This document shows positions 1 through 8,015 of a DNA stretch of 64,000 bases, one piece after another. This DNA is from Stagnihabitans sp038231395. GTDB taxonomy: Bacteria > Pseudomonadota > Alphaproteobacteria > Rhodobacterales > Rhodobacteraceae. The stretch is from NCBI GenBank assembly GCA_038231395.1, contig JBBRLL010000003.1, forward strand, positions 72,509 to 136,508. Direction: 5' to 3'. The notes under the pieces were generated by a model. The model was not told where the DNA came from and ran no database searches. It was given only the letters and a program-made list of their open reading frames with translations. How positions within the stretch are numbered: the first letter of the stretch is position 1; every line of letters begins with the position of its first letter. The position numbers and the translations under genes were made by a program.

Positions 1-66
1 AGTTTGCAGGACGGCGGCAATGCGGGCCTGTTCGTTATACGCGGGGATGACGCAGGTCAGGCTCAC
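1..66 (-). CDS. Family 2 glycosyltransferase, N-terminal fragment (runs off the window)
   Basis: Only the first 22 codons are present. The translation opens V-S-L-T-C-V-I-P-A-Y-N-E-Q, the classic first beta strand and PAYNE motif of GT-A family 2 glycosyltransferases. The start is a GTG at 66-64 whose last two bases plus the next base form the TGA stop of the DedA gene upstream (GTGA overlap), so the two are translationally coupled. It is the fourth gene of the envelope operon that begins at 2803. Acceptor and donor cannot be told from this fragment. Confidence 0.75.
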   Translation of the reverse strand, partial: MSLTCVIPAYNEQARIAAVLQT

Positions 67-626
67 TTTCGCCGCCTTTTCCAGACGATCAGCAAGACCA
101 TCGCGACCGCGATGATCAGCACCAGTGACAACCGCCAGATCCAGGTGTCAATCGCGGCATAGGCAGAGCCGAGGTACCAGCCGATGGCCACGAAGAACGC
201 GGTTTTCGGCAGGGTGCCCAACACGTTCCACAGCATATAGACGGTGAAGTTCATCCTTGCCGCACCCGAGGCCAGCATGATCGGCAATCCTGCCGAATGG
301 GTCAGTTTGCCGACCAGAAGCGTGCGGCCGCCCTTTTCGGCAAAATGGTCTTCAAGGGCCAGTTGGCGGGCGTGCGTGATGCCGATCTTCGCAAGCCAGC
401 GTTCGGGCAGCAGGCTTGGACCGGCGCGACCGATCCAGTAGTACATCGCATCGCCGATCAGATCGCCAAGGACGCAGACGATATAGACCCCGAACACCGT
501 CATATAGCCCAGCTTCGCAAGATAGGCGGCGATGACCGTGACGATGGGGCCTTCGATGATCGCCATCGGGCCGACCAGCCACAGCCCGTGGCTTTGCATC
601 ATGTCCAAAACGGCTTGCTGGGTCAT
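63..626 (-). CDS. DedA/VTT-family inner-membrane protein
   Basis: This 187-residue, strongly hydrophobic protein has the DedA (SNARE-associated/VTT) pattern: an amphipathic N-terminus with an IEGPIVTVIAAYL segment near residues 23-36, a GDLIGDAMYYWIGR loop near 54-67, and paired helices ending in a basic WKRRRK tail. DedA proteins act in the cytoplasmic membrane and are linked to flipping of polyprenyl-phosphate or phospholipids; this one's substrate is unknown. Its ATG overlaps the stop of the GT21-like gene upstream (ATGA) and its stop overlaps the next glycosyltransferase start. The context suggests a role in moving or supporting a lipid-linked intermediate for that operon, which is inference. 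Confidence 0.85.
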   Translation of the reverse strand: MTQQAVLDMMQSHGLWLVGPMAIIEGPIVTVIAAYLAKLGYMTVFGVYIVCVLGDLIGDAMYYWIGRAGPSLLPERWLAKIGITHARQLALEDHFAEKGGRTLLVGKLTHSAGLPIMLASGAARMNFTVYMLWNVLGTLPKTAFFVAIGWYLGSAYAAIDTWIWRLSLVLIIAVAMVLLIVWKRRRK

Positions 627-1894
627 TTACGGCCTTTGGACGGGCCAGACGTTTGGCTTTTCTTTGGGCCGGAGGGTCGGGACACGGGCCCGTCGGCACC
701 CGCACTGCGTTGCGCGTCGGTTGCCTTGCCTTCGCCCGCCTTAACTTGGCCGTTGTTGATATCCCCAGACTTGATGTCGTCCGCCGTCATTGCATTGCCA
801 CGCCATTCGAACGAGTTTCCTTGCCAGGCCGCCAGCCAAAGGACAGGCAACATCGCGTCCCGCGTGACCCATGCCGCAAGGTCGGCGGGGCTGCGCGGCC
901 AGTGGCCTGCGGTGGCAAGCGCGTATTCCGGAAGATACCAAAGGGCCACAAAGGCCGGGATTGTCCACACCGGGCTGCCAAGAGCCGCCATCGTCAGGAC
1001 GGCCAGAAAGGGCAGGGCGGCCCCGGCGAAAACCTCGGGCAGGAAATACAGGATAAAGCCCAGGCGGCGCACTTTGGCCCAGCGGACCTGACGGCTCCAC
1101 ACAATGGCACGGTCGCGCGGACCGATCGGTTGTTCAAAAAATCTGGCGGGCAGGCGCACCATCTTGCCTTGCGCCCGCACGATCTTGGTGGAGGCGACGT
1201 CCTCTGCCATCTCACGCCCCAGAACGGCGATCCCTCCGGCGGCCTTCAGCACTTTTGCGTCCCAAAGCAGCATCTTGCCTTGGGCAAAGCTGTTGCCAAG
1301 CGCCGAGGACGCCATCTGCCAGCGCGCCTGAAACGTGTTCAGAAAGGCACATTCAACCCGCGCCCAGAAGCTTTGCGCCCGGATGCCGATCGGCGGCGAC
1401 GACACCAGCCCGGTCGGACGGCAGCCCGTATCAGGGCTGAACTCTGCCATGCAGCGGCGCAGGTAATCGGGTGGCAAAAGCACGTTGCTGTCCGACATCA
1501 GCACATAGCCGTAGCGTGCCGCGTGCCAGCCTTTGACCAGATTGTTCAGCTTTGGGTTGCCGGAAACCCGGTCATCCCCGGTGAGGATCTGCGCCGCGAC
1601 CTGCGGGTATTTGGCCATCAGGCGTCTGACCAAAGGGATCGCAGGGTCATCCGCGCTTGCCGCACAGAAGATCAGTTCGAACTTGGGGTAGTCGGCGCGG
1701 AAGGTGGTTTCCAGCGTCTCTTCCAGAAAAGCCTCCAACCCGCAGATCGGGCGCAACACGGTCACCGGGGGCAGGGTCATCGGCCCAATGCCGGGCGGGC
1801 GCCACAAAGCAATCAAGGCAAGGCCCACGCCAGCCCATTGGACGACCATGCAGAACCCAGTGAAAAGTGTAAGCCAGATCAGGGCGAGGCCCAT
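623..1894 (-). CDS. Ceramide glucosyltransferase-like (GT21/HpnI-like) membrane glycosyltransferase
   Basis: A 423-residue protein with an N-terminal membrane segment (about 3-30), a GT-A catalytic region and C-terminal membrane helices (about 278-340), then a hydrophilic tail rich in G, S, K and D. Motifs fit the GT21 family (ceramide glucosyltransferase, HpnI): a D-S-N motif in MSDSNVLLP near 133-140, the acidic AEDVA near 230-234, and RQVRW at 268-272, which matches the (Q/R)xxRW signature. It probably transfers a sugar to a lipid acceptor on the cytoplasmic face; ceramide, diacylglycerol and hopanoid acceptors are all possible. It sits between an LpxH-like phosphoesterase and a DedA gene, a lipid-modification context. 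Confidence 0.82.
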   Translation of the reverse strand: MGLALIWLTLFTGFCMVVQWAGVGLALIALWRPPGIGPMTLPPVTVLRPICGLEAFLEETLETTFRADYPKFELIFCAASADDPAIPLVRRLMAKYPQVAAQILTGDDRVSGNPKLNNLVKGWHAARYGYVLMSDSNVLLPPDYLRRCMAEFSPDTGCRPTGLVSSPPIGIRAQSFWARVECAFLNTFQARWQMASSALGNSFAQGKMLLWDAKVLKAAGGIAVLGREMAEDVASTKIVRAQGKMVRLPARFFEQPIGPRDRAIVWSRQVRWAKVRRLGFILYFLPEVFAGAALPFLAVLTMAALGSPVWTIPAFVALWYLPEYALATAGHWPRSPADLAAWVTRDAMLPVLWLAAWQGNSFEWRGNAMTADDIKSGDINNGQVKAGEGKATDAQRSAGADGPVSRPSGPKKSQTSGPSKGRK

Positions 1895-1927
1895 GCGTAT
1901 TGCCTATCAGGTCCGGTGGGACCGCCC

Positions 1928-2803
1928 TCAGATACCGTCGGCGGTCTTTGCAAAACCCATATGCACGTCTGCAAGGCTCATTTCCAGTCCGACTTTTTCG
2001 ACACCCTGTGCAGCCCAGTCGATCAGCCTCAATCGTCCGCTGGAGGTTTCGACCAGGGCCGTGGCGTTTTCCACCCAATCGCCGCAGTTTGCATAGGCGA
2101 CGCCATGGTCCGAGTTGAGCGCAGGCTTGTGAAAATGGCCGCAAATGATGCCGTCGGTGCCGTGGGCGCGGGCAATATCGGCCAGACGCGGCTCGAACGC
2201 GTCCATGGTCCTCACAATGTCGTTGAAGCCTTTGACCAAGGTCTCAGCCAAATTCGACTTTGCCCAACCGAGCTTGGCGCGCTGCTGGTTGACCCAAGCG
2301 ATCAGGCCACGCACGCCGCTGTCAATTCTGGTGCCAAGGCGCGACAGGCGGGGGAAGTTGCGGTCAAACACATCGCCCTCGTCGCCATGCACCACAAGAT
2401 AGCGGCGGCCATCCGCGGCCTGATGAACAATGCGGTCCACCACTTCGATCCCAAGCATATGATTGCCGATGAAGCGGCGAAAGAAGGCGTCGTGGTTGCC
2501 CGGGGTATAGACCAGCCGGGTTCCATTGCGGGCTCGGTCAAACAAAATGGCCAGAACCTGATGCTGCGCCGGGGTCCAATGGGCACCCAAGGGCAGCCAG
2601 GTGTCGATGATGTCGCCGACCAGATAGATCACGTCGGCCGTGTGGCCTTGCAGGAAGGACAGCAATTCTTCATCCCGGCAGGCGCGCGAGCCCAGGTGCA
2701 GATCCGACAGAAACAGCGATGGAAAGTGGCGTTGCGGGCCGATGCTAACAGGAGGCGGTTCAAAAGCACCGGCAGGCAGAAAATCTGTCCCATGCATCGT
2801 CAT
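1928..2803 (-). CDS. LpxH-like metallophosphoesterase
   Basis: A 291-residue calcineurin-type phosphoesterase with SDLHLG at 33-38, GDIID at 63-67, GNHD at 102-105, VVHGDEGD further on and a C-terminal CGHFH motif, that is, the full set of dinuclear metal ligands. It resembles the UDP-2,3-diacylglucosamine pyrophosphatase (LpxH) family but is longer than E. coli LpxH, and many alphaproteobacteria use LpxI for that step, so a lipid-linked pyrophosphate or phosphate substrate other than UDP-diacylglucosamine is possible. The ATG at 2803 has an AGGGG ribosome site about 8 bases upstream. It heads the operon with the GT21-like, DedA and GT2 genes. Confidence 0.8.
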   Translation of the reverse strand: MTMHGTDFLPAGAFEPPPVSIGPQRHFPSLFLSDLHLGSRACRDEELLSFLQGHTADVIYLVGDIIDTWLPLGAHWTPAQHQVLAILFDRARNGTRLVYTPGNHDAFFRRFIGNHMLGIEVVDRIVHQAADGRRYLVVHGDEGDVFDRNFPRLSRLGTRIDSGVRGLIAWVNQQRAKLGWAKSNLAETLVKGFNDIVRTMDAFEPRLADIARAHGTDGIICGHFHKPALNSDHGVAYANCGDWVENATALVETSSGRLRLIDWAAQGVEKVGLEMSLADVHMGFAKTADGI

Positions 2804-3383
2804 CGTTCTGTCCCCTTTGCGCTCCGACGCCCTATGCTGGGCACGTCTGCTCTTTTTGAGCTTTGAACGTTCTACGGCGGGTGCGTTGATTTCCGTCGCA
2901 CCTCAATGACCCTGTGGATAAGAGGATTCTGCAACGGCGATATGACACTTAGGCGACGGCTAGGCTACAAGCGATTGGGTTTTCATGATCACACACCCCC
3001 ATTGAAAGGCAAGTCTTGCATAGGCCTTGGCCGTGCGCACAAGATGAAAACCGCCGATACCTGCAAAATGCCGCAAATGCAGCATCCTTTTACGCCAAGC
3101 GCGACAGCCATGTCAGAGGCGATGACGGCGCCCGAGATTTCCGCCCGACTGCGCCGCTATCTGGCATGCCGCACCCGGCCGAGAATCGCCCTCAAGCCGC
3201 TGCGGCTGCGATGCGAATTCAGTTTTCAGGTCTGAATTCAGGTCCGAATATCCAGCGGTGCTGCTACGGATAGATTGACCTTTGTGCAGGATCGCCGCAA
3301 TCCCAGTGGGATAAGCGCTGACCTCCCGCCTGCAAAGCCGCCGCGGCACATAAAAGGCCGCGCTCTGCAAGGGCCGCCATCCG
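2804..3383. other. Gene-poor spacer upstream of the pseudogene block
   Basis: About 580 bases without a recognisable gene. Short open frames exist on both strands but their translations are low-complexity or Arg/Pro-rich and resemble no family I know. The left end must hold the promoter of the envelope operon. The right end runs into a decayed aminotransferase gene, so part of this stretch may be its unrecognisable 5' portion. Confidence 0.5.
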
Positions 3384-3668
3384 GTGGAGTTCGGATTGCA
3401 GCTCATCGCCGACGAAGTGATCACCGCCTTTGGCCGCACCGCCGCCAGGACGGGCCGCGCCACCAAAAAGCCGGCAGACAAGGCCGTGACCGCCAGGATG
3501 CAATCCGTGGCTTGCAAGACCGATGCCATGGTCCGGGTATCTGCCAACACCATCATCCCGTCACCGCCGCTGATCGTTTCGGAAGCTGAAGTTGCAACCC
3601 TCCTTTCCGCCCGCGACGCCGGGCTTTCCACGGCCCCGGCTTCTAGAAATATCGGAGATTTTTGCTAA
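3384..3668 (+). pseudogene. Remnant of a class III (omega) aminotransferase with internal deletion
   Basis: The frame from 3384 translates to GLQLIADEVITAFGRT, which is the PLP-binding ADEV-TGFGRTG core of class III pyridoxal-phosphate aminotransferases, and then within about 25 codons jumps to a stretch containing DAMVRVSANTIIPSPPLIVS, which matches the C-terminal small domain of the same family. The roughly 150 or more residues that should separate these parts, including the catalytic Lys, are missing, and no N-terminal half is recognisable upstream. It is therefore a deletion relic. It ends directly before the MBL-fold pseudogene. Confidence 0.72.
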
Positions 3669-4500
3669 ATGAGCGATTTTGCAACCCTGCTTGGCACCAG
3701 GGCGGGCCTGCCATCAGGCTGGGCGCGCCAATGCCAACCGCCTCGCTGCTGCGGCCGTCGGGTCAGTCTGGCGCGGTGGACTGCGGTCTTCGGGTGACGC
3801 GGGCGTTGGCGGGTCAGGGCCTTGCGCTGAAAGTGTTGCAAACCTTCGTGATCCCCCATCTGCAGTCCGACCATTGTCTGGCACTTGAGCCTTGGCTGCA
3901 CACCGCCTGAACCGCTGGTCTGCAAACGCCTGTCGACGTCTATGGCCCGACGGATTTGACACGCTATTGGGACGGCCTTCTGGCATCCATGCACAACGAC
4001 ATCGCCACGCAGGTTAAGGATGAGGGCCGCCCGGAGCTTGGTCGCTTGATCACGTCACGCCCTGTCAAGCCAAAAGAAAGCGTGACCCGCGGCCCGGTTA
4101 TTCTCGGTCCGGTTACCCTTGATACGATCCAAAGCCTGCATCCGCCCCTGACCCAAAGCCTGTCCCTGAGCTTGCGAACGACGGGCAAAACCGTGGTGTT
4201 TTTGGTGACACCGCGCCCAATCCTGCCATCGCAACTTTCGCGCAAGGCGTTGTCCTCTTGATCCACAGGGCGATACCGGAGGAGGCGCTGGCCCCCCTTT
4301 CGGCCCGCATACGCCACGGCGGTCGTCGGTTGCTGCGGCATTGGCGGCGGACGCATACGCTGGCCAGCGCCGCGGCTCTGACGGCGGACGATGCCGATGT
4401 AAAAGCACTGGCGTTGCGCCACCTGATCGCCTCGGATGACCCGATTATGACGACTGCAATGCCGCGAATAGCCGCGAATCGATGGGATCGGCGATGCGAG
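3669..4500 (+). pseudogene. MBL-fold metallo-hydrolase pseudogene (two frameshifts, one nonsense, motif loss)
   Basis: Joining frames gives a nearly complete metallo-beta-lactamase-fold hydrolase (RNase Z/arylsulfatase-like subgroup). ATG 3669 starts MSDFATLLGTR; a frameshift near 3699 leads to GGPAIRLG...PTASLLR, then VTRALAGQGLALK and PHLQSDH, the HxHxDH metal motif with the second His changed to Gln. An in-frame TGA at 3908-3910 stands where the family usually has Trp. The frame resumes with DVYGPTDLTRYWDGLL and HPPLTQS, and a second frameshift near 4200 restores the GDTAP motif (from 4204), followed by RHWRRTHT and LRHLIASDDP. After about 4445 similarity fades. The last segment is in frame with hppD. 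Confidence 0.78.
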
Positions 4501-4623
4501 ACATTGATGCGATCCTTGCATTCGCCGCGAATATCGCGCGCCAATCGGCCCAACTCAACGCATTTATGCGCATTTTTTGCCCTGCTTTCACGCTACAATG
4601 ATCCCCTAACCATAGGAGCCCGC

Positions 4624-5715
4624 ATGGGACCGTTTCCGCACGACGCCCCCAAAGTCGCGATCTCGACCGAAAACCCCGCCGGCACCGATGGGTTCGAGTT
4701 TGTCGAATTTGCTCACCCCGAACCGCAAAGCCTGCGCGACATCTTTGCGGCCATGGGGTTTGCGCTGACCGCCTGCCATAAAACCAAAGCGGTCGAGCTT
4801 TGGCAGCAAGGCGACATCACCTACGTGCTGAACGACGAACCCGGAAGCCATGGCCGCGATTTTGCGGCACTTCACGGCCCCTGCGCGCCCGCGATGGCGT
4901 GGCGTGTGGCCGATGCGGGGCAGGCCTTTGATCATGCGGTGGCGATGGGGGCAGAGCCTTTCGTCGGCGCAAAGACGGTAGATTGGCCTGCCATCGTCGG
5001 TATCGGCGGTTCGCTGATTTATTTCACCGACGTGTATGGCGCCGACGCCAACCCCTATACTGACTTCAATTTCATCGCTGCACCCAAGCCTGCCGGGGTT
5101 GGCTTTCACTACCTCGACCACCTGACCCACAACGTCCACAAAGGTCGCATGGACCTGTGGTTTGATTTTTATCAACGCCTGTTCGGCTTCAAACAAATCC
5201 GCTTCTTTGACATAGAGGGCAAGTTCTCCGGCCTGCACAGCCGCGCGTTGACGTCGCCCTGCGGTCGTATCCGGATTCCGATCAACGAGGACCGGGGCGA
5301 AACCGGGCAGATCGTCGAATACCTCAAACGCTACAATGGCGAGGGCATTCAGCACATCGCGGTCGGGGCGAAAGACATCTACGCCGCCACCGACGAGATT
5401 GCTGCACGCGGCGTCAAGTTCATGCCCAAACCGCCGATGGCCTATTATGAAGTGTCCAAAACCCGTGTGGCAGGCCATGCCGAACCGTTGGACCGCCTCG
5501 CCCGCCATGGCATCCTGATCGACGGTGAAGGTGTGCTGAACGGTGGTGAAACCCGCATCCTTCTGCAAATCTTCTCACGCACCGTGGTTGGCCCGATCTT
5601 TTTCGAATTTATCCAACGCAAGGGCGACGATGGCTTCGGCGAAGGCAACTTCCGCGCGCTTTTTGAAAGCATCGAGCAGGATCAGATCGAACGCGGCACC
5701 CTGAAGGCTACCTGA
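4624..5715 (+). CDS. hppD: 4-hydroxyphenylpyruvate dioxygenase
   Basis: The product (363 residues) converts 4-hydroxyphenylpyruvate to homogentisate in tyrosine catabolism, using Fe(II) and O2. It has two VOC domains and the conserved iron ligands in the C-terminal one: His166 in YLDHLTHNV, His244 in QHIAV and Glu328 in FFEFIQRKGDDGFGEGNF, the C-terminal family signature. Length matches the bacterial family. The ATG at 4624 follows an AGGAG site (4613-4617); the frame stays open upstream to 4258, but that extension is the tail of the MBL pseudogene, so a longer start is wrong. No homogentisate dioxygenase or fumarylacetoacetase is in the window. Confidence 0.96.
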   Translation: MGPFPHDAPKVAISTENPAGTDGFEFVEFAHPEPQSLRDIFAAMGFALTACHKTKAVELWQQGDITYVLNDEPGSHGRDFAALHGPCAPAMAWRVADAGQAFDHAVAMGAEPFVGAKTVDWPAIVGIGGSLIYFTDVYGADANPYTDFNFIAAPKPAGVGFHYLDHLTHNVHKGRMDLWFDFYQRLFGFKQIRFFDIEGKFSGLHSRALTSPCGRIRIPINEDRGETGQIVEYLKRYNGEGIQHIAVGAKDIYAATDEIAARGVKFMPKPPMAYYEVSKTRVAGHAEPLDRLARHGILIDGEGVLNGGETRILLQIFSRTVVGPIFFEFIQRKGDDGFGEGNFRALFESIEQDQIERGTLKAT

Positions 5716-5728
5716 AGCTTAGCCAAAG

Positions 5729-5754
5729 GTAGGATGGGCAATCTGCCCATCTTG
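5729..5754. repeat. Short palindromic intergenic repeat, copy 1
   Basis: An 8-bp inverted repeat (gatgggca / tgcccatc, 3-base spacer, 5733-5751) sits 13 bases downstream of the hppD stop in the context ggtaggatgggc...gcccatcttg. The same context and palindrome recur at 25359-25384 upstream of ccmF. It could serve as an hppD terminator, though no T-run follows, or be a dispersed REP-like element. Confidence 0.6.
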
Positions 5755-5870
5755 TCCGGTCAGTCGATCCGTCAAGCGATCCCTGGCAAAGGCCAACCCG
5801 ACCATCGCCGACGCGAGATTTTCCGCCCAATTCGCAAGAAACCTCTTCTTGGCGCCATCACCAGCCCGAA

Positions 5871-5947
5871 GTCACCGTGCGGATGTCACCGTGCGGATGT
5901 CACCGTGCGGATGTCACCGCGCGGATGTCACCGCGCGGATGTCACCG
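5871..5947. repeat. 14-bp tandem repeat, five copies plus a partial
   Basis: The unit gtcaccgtgcggat is repeated at 5871, 5885 and 5899, with a gtcaccgcgcggat variant at 5913 and 5927, and a partial unit follows at 5941. The array covers the last codons and stop of the creatininase-family gene (stop at 5928-5930) and continues downstream. As 14 is not a multiple of 3, each unit shifts the frame. Spacing and uniformity indicate recent slippage or duplication rather than a CRISPR. Confidence 0.92.
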
Positions 5948-6719
5948 GGGCGAAGGCGTCCAGGGGTTGCGCCTCGACCTTGCGCAGCAGGGTGATCACG
6001 TCGGCCACCATCTTTTCTGCCGTGGCGTGACCCTTGGCGGCGGTCGCCAGATGCGCCTCACCCACCGGGCCATGCGGGTTCAGGTCAGACGCGATCCAGC
6101 CGTAGCTGACACCACCGATCGGTGAGATGGCAGAGGTTTCGGCGGTTGACCGGAAGTCCTGCGCCGAAGCCATGTCCACCGTTTCAGGCCGGAACGCCAG
6201 CACCAATGAGGTTTCCACATCGCCGCCATGGATGCCGTAGGTGGTTTCCTGTGCCGAATACATCCCCTGAGGCGTTCCGTAAGCGCCCCAGCCCAGTTTC
6301 ACCACAAACATGCCGGCCTGCACCCGCAACTCTCGCCCGACGATAGAGATCAGGTCAACGTTGCCGCCATGGCTGTTTAGGATAACCAGTTTGCGCACCC
6401 CCGCACGGGCGACCGACAGGCCAATCTCGGTCCAGGCCGACAGGGCTGTATGGGCGGTCAGGGTCAGGGTGCCTTTGGCCCACAGATGTTCATTCGATTT
6501 GCCCACGGCTTGGGTCGGCAAAAAACGCAGGTCCATGTCATGCGGGGCGCGAGCCTTCAAAAGGGCCTGCATGCCGTGCGAGATGATGGTGTCGGTGCCC
6601 ACCGGCAGATGCGGCCCGTGCTGCTCAATCGCGGCTGTGGGCAGGATGGCTATGGTCTTCATCGGGTCGATCGCACCATATTCGGTGGTGCGGTAGTCTT
6701 GCCAGTCCCAGCGTTTCAT
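5928..6719 (-). CDS. Creatininase-family amidohydrolase
   Basis: A protein of 263 residues with the creatininase metal motif EQHGPHLPVGTD (about 32-43), NSHGGNVD mid-protein and GGDVETSLVL near 180. Family members include creatininase and mycofactocin- or formamide-type hydrolases that act on cyclic or linear amides in the cytoplasm. The ATG at 6719 was chosen because it overlaps the stop of the upstream oxidoreductase (ATGA) and family homology begins there; the 44 codons upstream lie in another gene. The C-terminus is built from a 14-bp tandem repeat, so the last few residues are probably recent additions. The substrate is unknown; the neighbourhood suggests an N-heterocycle. Confidence 0.87.
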   Translation of the reverse strand: MKRWDWQDYRTTEYGAIDPMKTIAILPTAAIEQHGPHLPVGTDTIISHGMQALLKARAPHDMDLRFLPTQAVGKSNEHLWAKGTLTLTAHTALSAWTEIGLSVARAGVRKLVILNSHGGNVDLISIVGRELRVQAGMFVVKLGWGAYGTPQGMYSAQETTYGIHGGDVETSLVLAFRPETVDMASAQDFRSTAETSAISPIGGVSYGWIASDLNPHGPVGEAHLATAAKGHATAEKMVADVITLLRKVEAQPLDAFAPVTSAR

Positions 6720-7327
6720 GCGGTCCTCTTGCGGTTGGTCAACTTGTCCATCGCGGTGGCGACGGCGCTCAGATGTCTGGTGCGCGTTTGCGGCGTTGAG
6801 GCGTCCATCAGGTAAAGTGCGACAAAAACCTTGCGGGCGCGCGGCGGGCAAAGCCAGCCGACGCCGCGCAACAACTGGCGCTTGCCGGGCGCACCAACCA
6901 GAAATGTCAGCCAGCGACTGGCGCCGCAGGTGGTGAAAACGCCGATTGTCTTGATGTGCAACAGGCCGGGGCGGATCGTGGAATTGCTGTGATCGGGCAT
7001 CAAAAAGGCCACATCGGGCAGCAACACGCGGTCAAGCCAGCCCTTCAGCATCGCAGGCAGCCCATACCACCACGTCGGATAGACAAAGATCAGGGTGTCA
7101 CACCATTCGACATCTGCGCAATGCGCCGCAACCGGAGCGCGGTTGGCGGGGCAATTCAGGTAGTCCGCCAGTTCAGGACCGGTCAGAGCAGGCGAAAAGC
7201 CTTCCGCATAAAGATCACGGGTGCGGACTTCGGCTTGGGCTTCGGCCAGTTTTGTCAGCACCACGTCGCGCACGGCAGCATTGAAGCTTTCCGGTCGGGG
7301 GTGGCAATAGATCACCAGGGCACGCAT
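6716..7327 (-). CDS. NAD(P)H dehydrogenase (quinone)-like flavodoxin-fold protein
   Basis: A 203-residue protein of the NQO1/MdaB-type flavodoxin-like fold: IYCHPRPESFNAAV near the N-terminus (phosphate-binding loop for FMN/FAD), DLYAEGFSP near 40, and YPTWWYGLPAMLKGWLDRV near 83-101 where the flavin ring is held. It probably reduces quinones or similar acceptors with NAD(P)H in the cytoplasm. Its ATG overlaps the stop of the next upstream paralogue by one base (TGATG), and its own stop overlaps the creatininase start. Two such proteins side by side suggest either a heterodimer or stepwise reductions. Confidence 0.85.
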   Translation of the reverse strand: MRALVIYCHPRPESFNAAVRDVVLTKLAEAQAEVRTRDLYAEGFSPALTGPELADYLNCPANRAPVAAHCADVEWCDTLIFVYPTWWYGLPAMLKGWLDRVLLPDVAFLMPDHSNSTIRPGLLHIKTIGVFTTCGASRWLTFLVGAPGKRQLLRGVGWLCPPRARKVFVALYLMDASTPQTRTRHLSAVATAMDKLTNRKRTA

Positions 7328-7905
7328 CAGAAGGCGTCCATCGCGCTGCCGACCTTGGTCAGAAACGTCGCGCGCTGTCTGGCGGTGGCGTTGTTCATGT
7401 CGTGCAGGGCCAGGTACTGCGTCGGCCCGGTTTGCGAGATGAAGCGCAGCGAGCGGGTGACGATCTTGCGCGGCGGATCGCCGGCCAGGAAGGTTTTCAG
7501 CCTTGTCCCGCCATAGGTGGTGACTGCGGCCAGCTTGGTGATGTTTTGCAGACCGGGACCAACTTTGCCGTCTTTGAGGTGGAAAGACACGCCGGGTAAA
7601 AACACCCGGTCAAAAAAGCCTTTCAGAATGGCAGGATAGCCGTAATTCCACACCGGAAAGACCAAAACCAGAGCATTGGCCTGTTGCAGACGTTCGACGT
7701 AAGCCTGCACCGGGGATTGGTTGGTGGCGGTGTCATGATAGCCGCGACGCTCGGCCGCAGACAGAACCGGGTTGAACCCCTCGGCATAAAGATCACAATC
7801 ATCGACCTGCCAGTTTTTCGCCAACGTGGCTGTGACGGTCTGATGGAGGGCCGCAGAAAAGCTGTACTCACACGGGTGGGCGAAAATGACCAGAACGCGC
7901 TTCAT
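7327..7905 (-). CDS. NAD(P)H dehydrogenase (quinone)-like protein, paralogue of the next gene
   Basis: A 192-residue flavodoxin-fold protein paralogous to the gene at 6716-7327: IFAHPCEYSFSAALHQTV at the N-terminus, DLYAEGFNPVL near 40, FPVWNYGYPAILKGFFDRVF near 83-102, then TYGG near 132. These are the flavin-binding positions of the NQO/MdaB family. It heads the three-gene set with the second flavoprotein and the creatininase-family enzyme. The 110 bases between it and the FAD-oxidase gene hold no recognisable element, so it may start a separate transcript. Confidence 0.85.
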   Translation of the reverse strand: MKRVLVIFAHPCEYSFSAALHQTVTATLAKNWQVDDCDLYAEGFNPVLSAAERRGYHDTATNQSPVQAYVERLQQANALVLVFPVWNYGYPAILKGFFDRVFLPGVSFHLKDGKVGPGLQNITKLAAVTTYGGTRLKTFLAGDPPRKIVTRSLRFISQTGPTQYLALHDMNNATARQRATFLTKVGSAMDAF

Positions 7906-8015
7906 CGTCCTCTGCCGCCCTGCAACGCCAAATCGGAGGTATGTGAACCGGCTGAAGCGGCATTTTGACGGGACTCAGCCAAAAGGATTGTCGCACGCAG
8001 CGTCATGGGTGCAAT

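Noticed and set aside
653..2866. A 737-codon plus-strand open frame opposite the envelope operon
   Set aside because: It is antisense to three well-supported genes and its translation is rich in Arg, His and Gln with no family resemblance; an artefact of high-GC codon use.
5871..5947. Possible CRISPR-like array
   Set aside because: Units are directly adjacent with no spacers and only 14 bases long; a simple tandem repeat.
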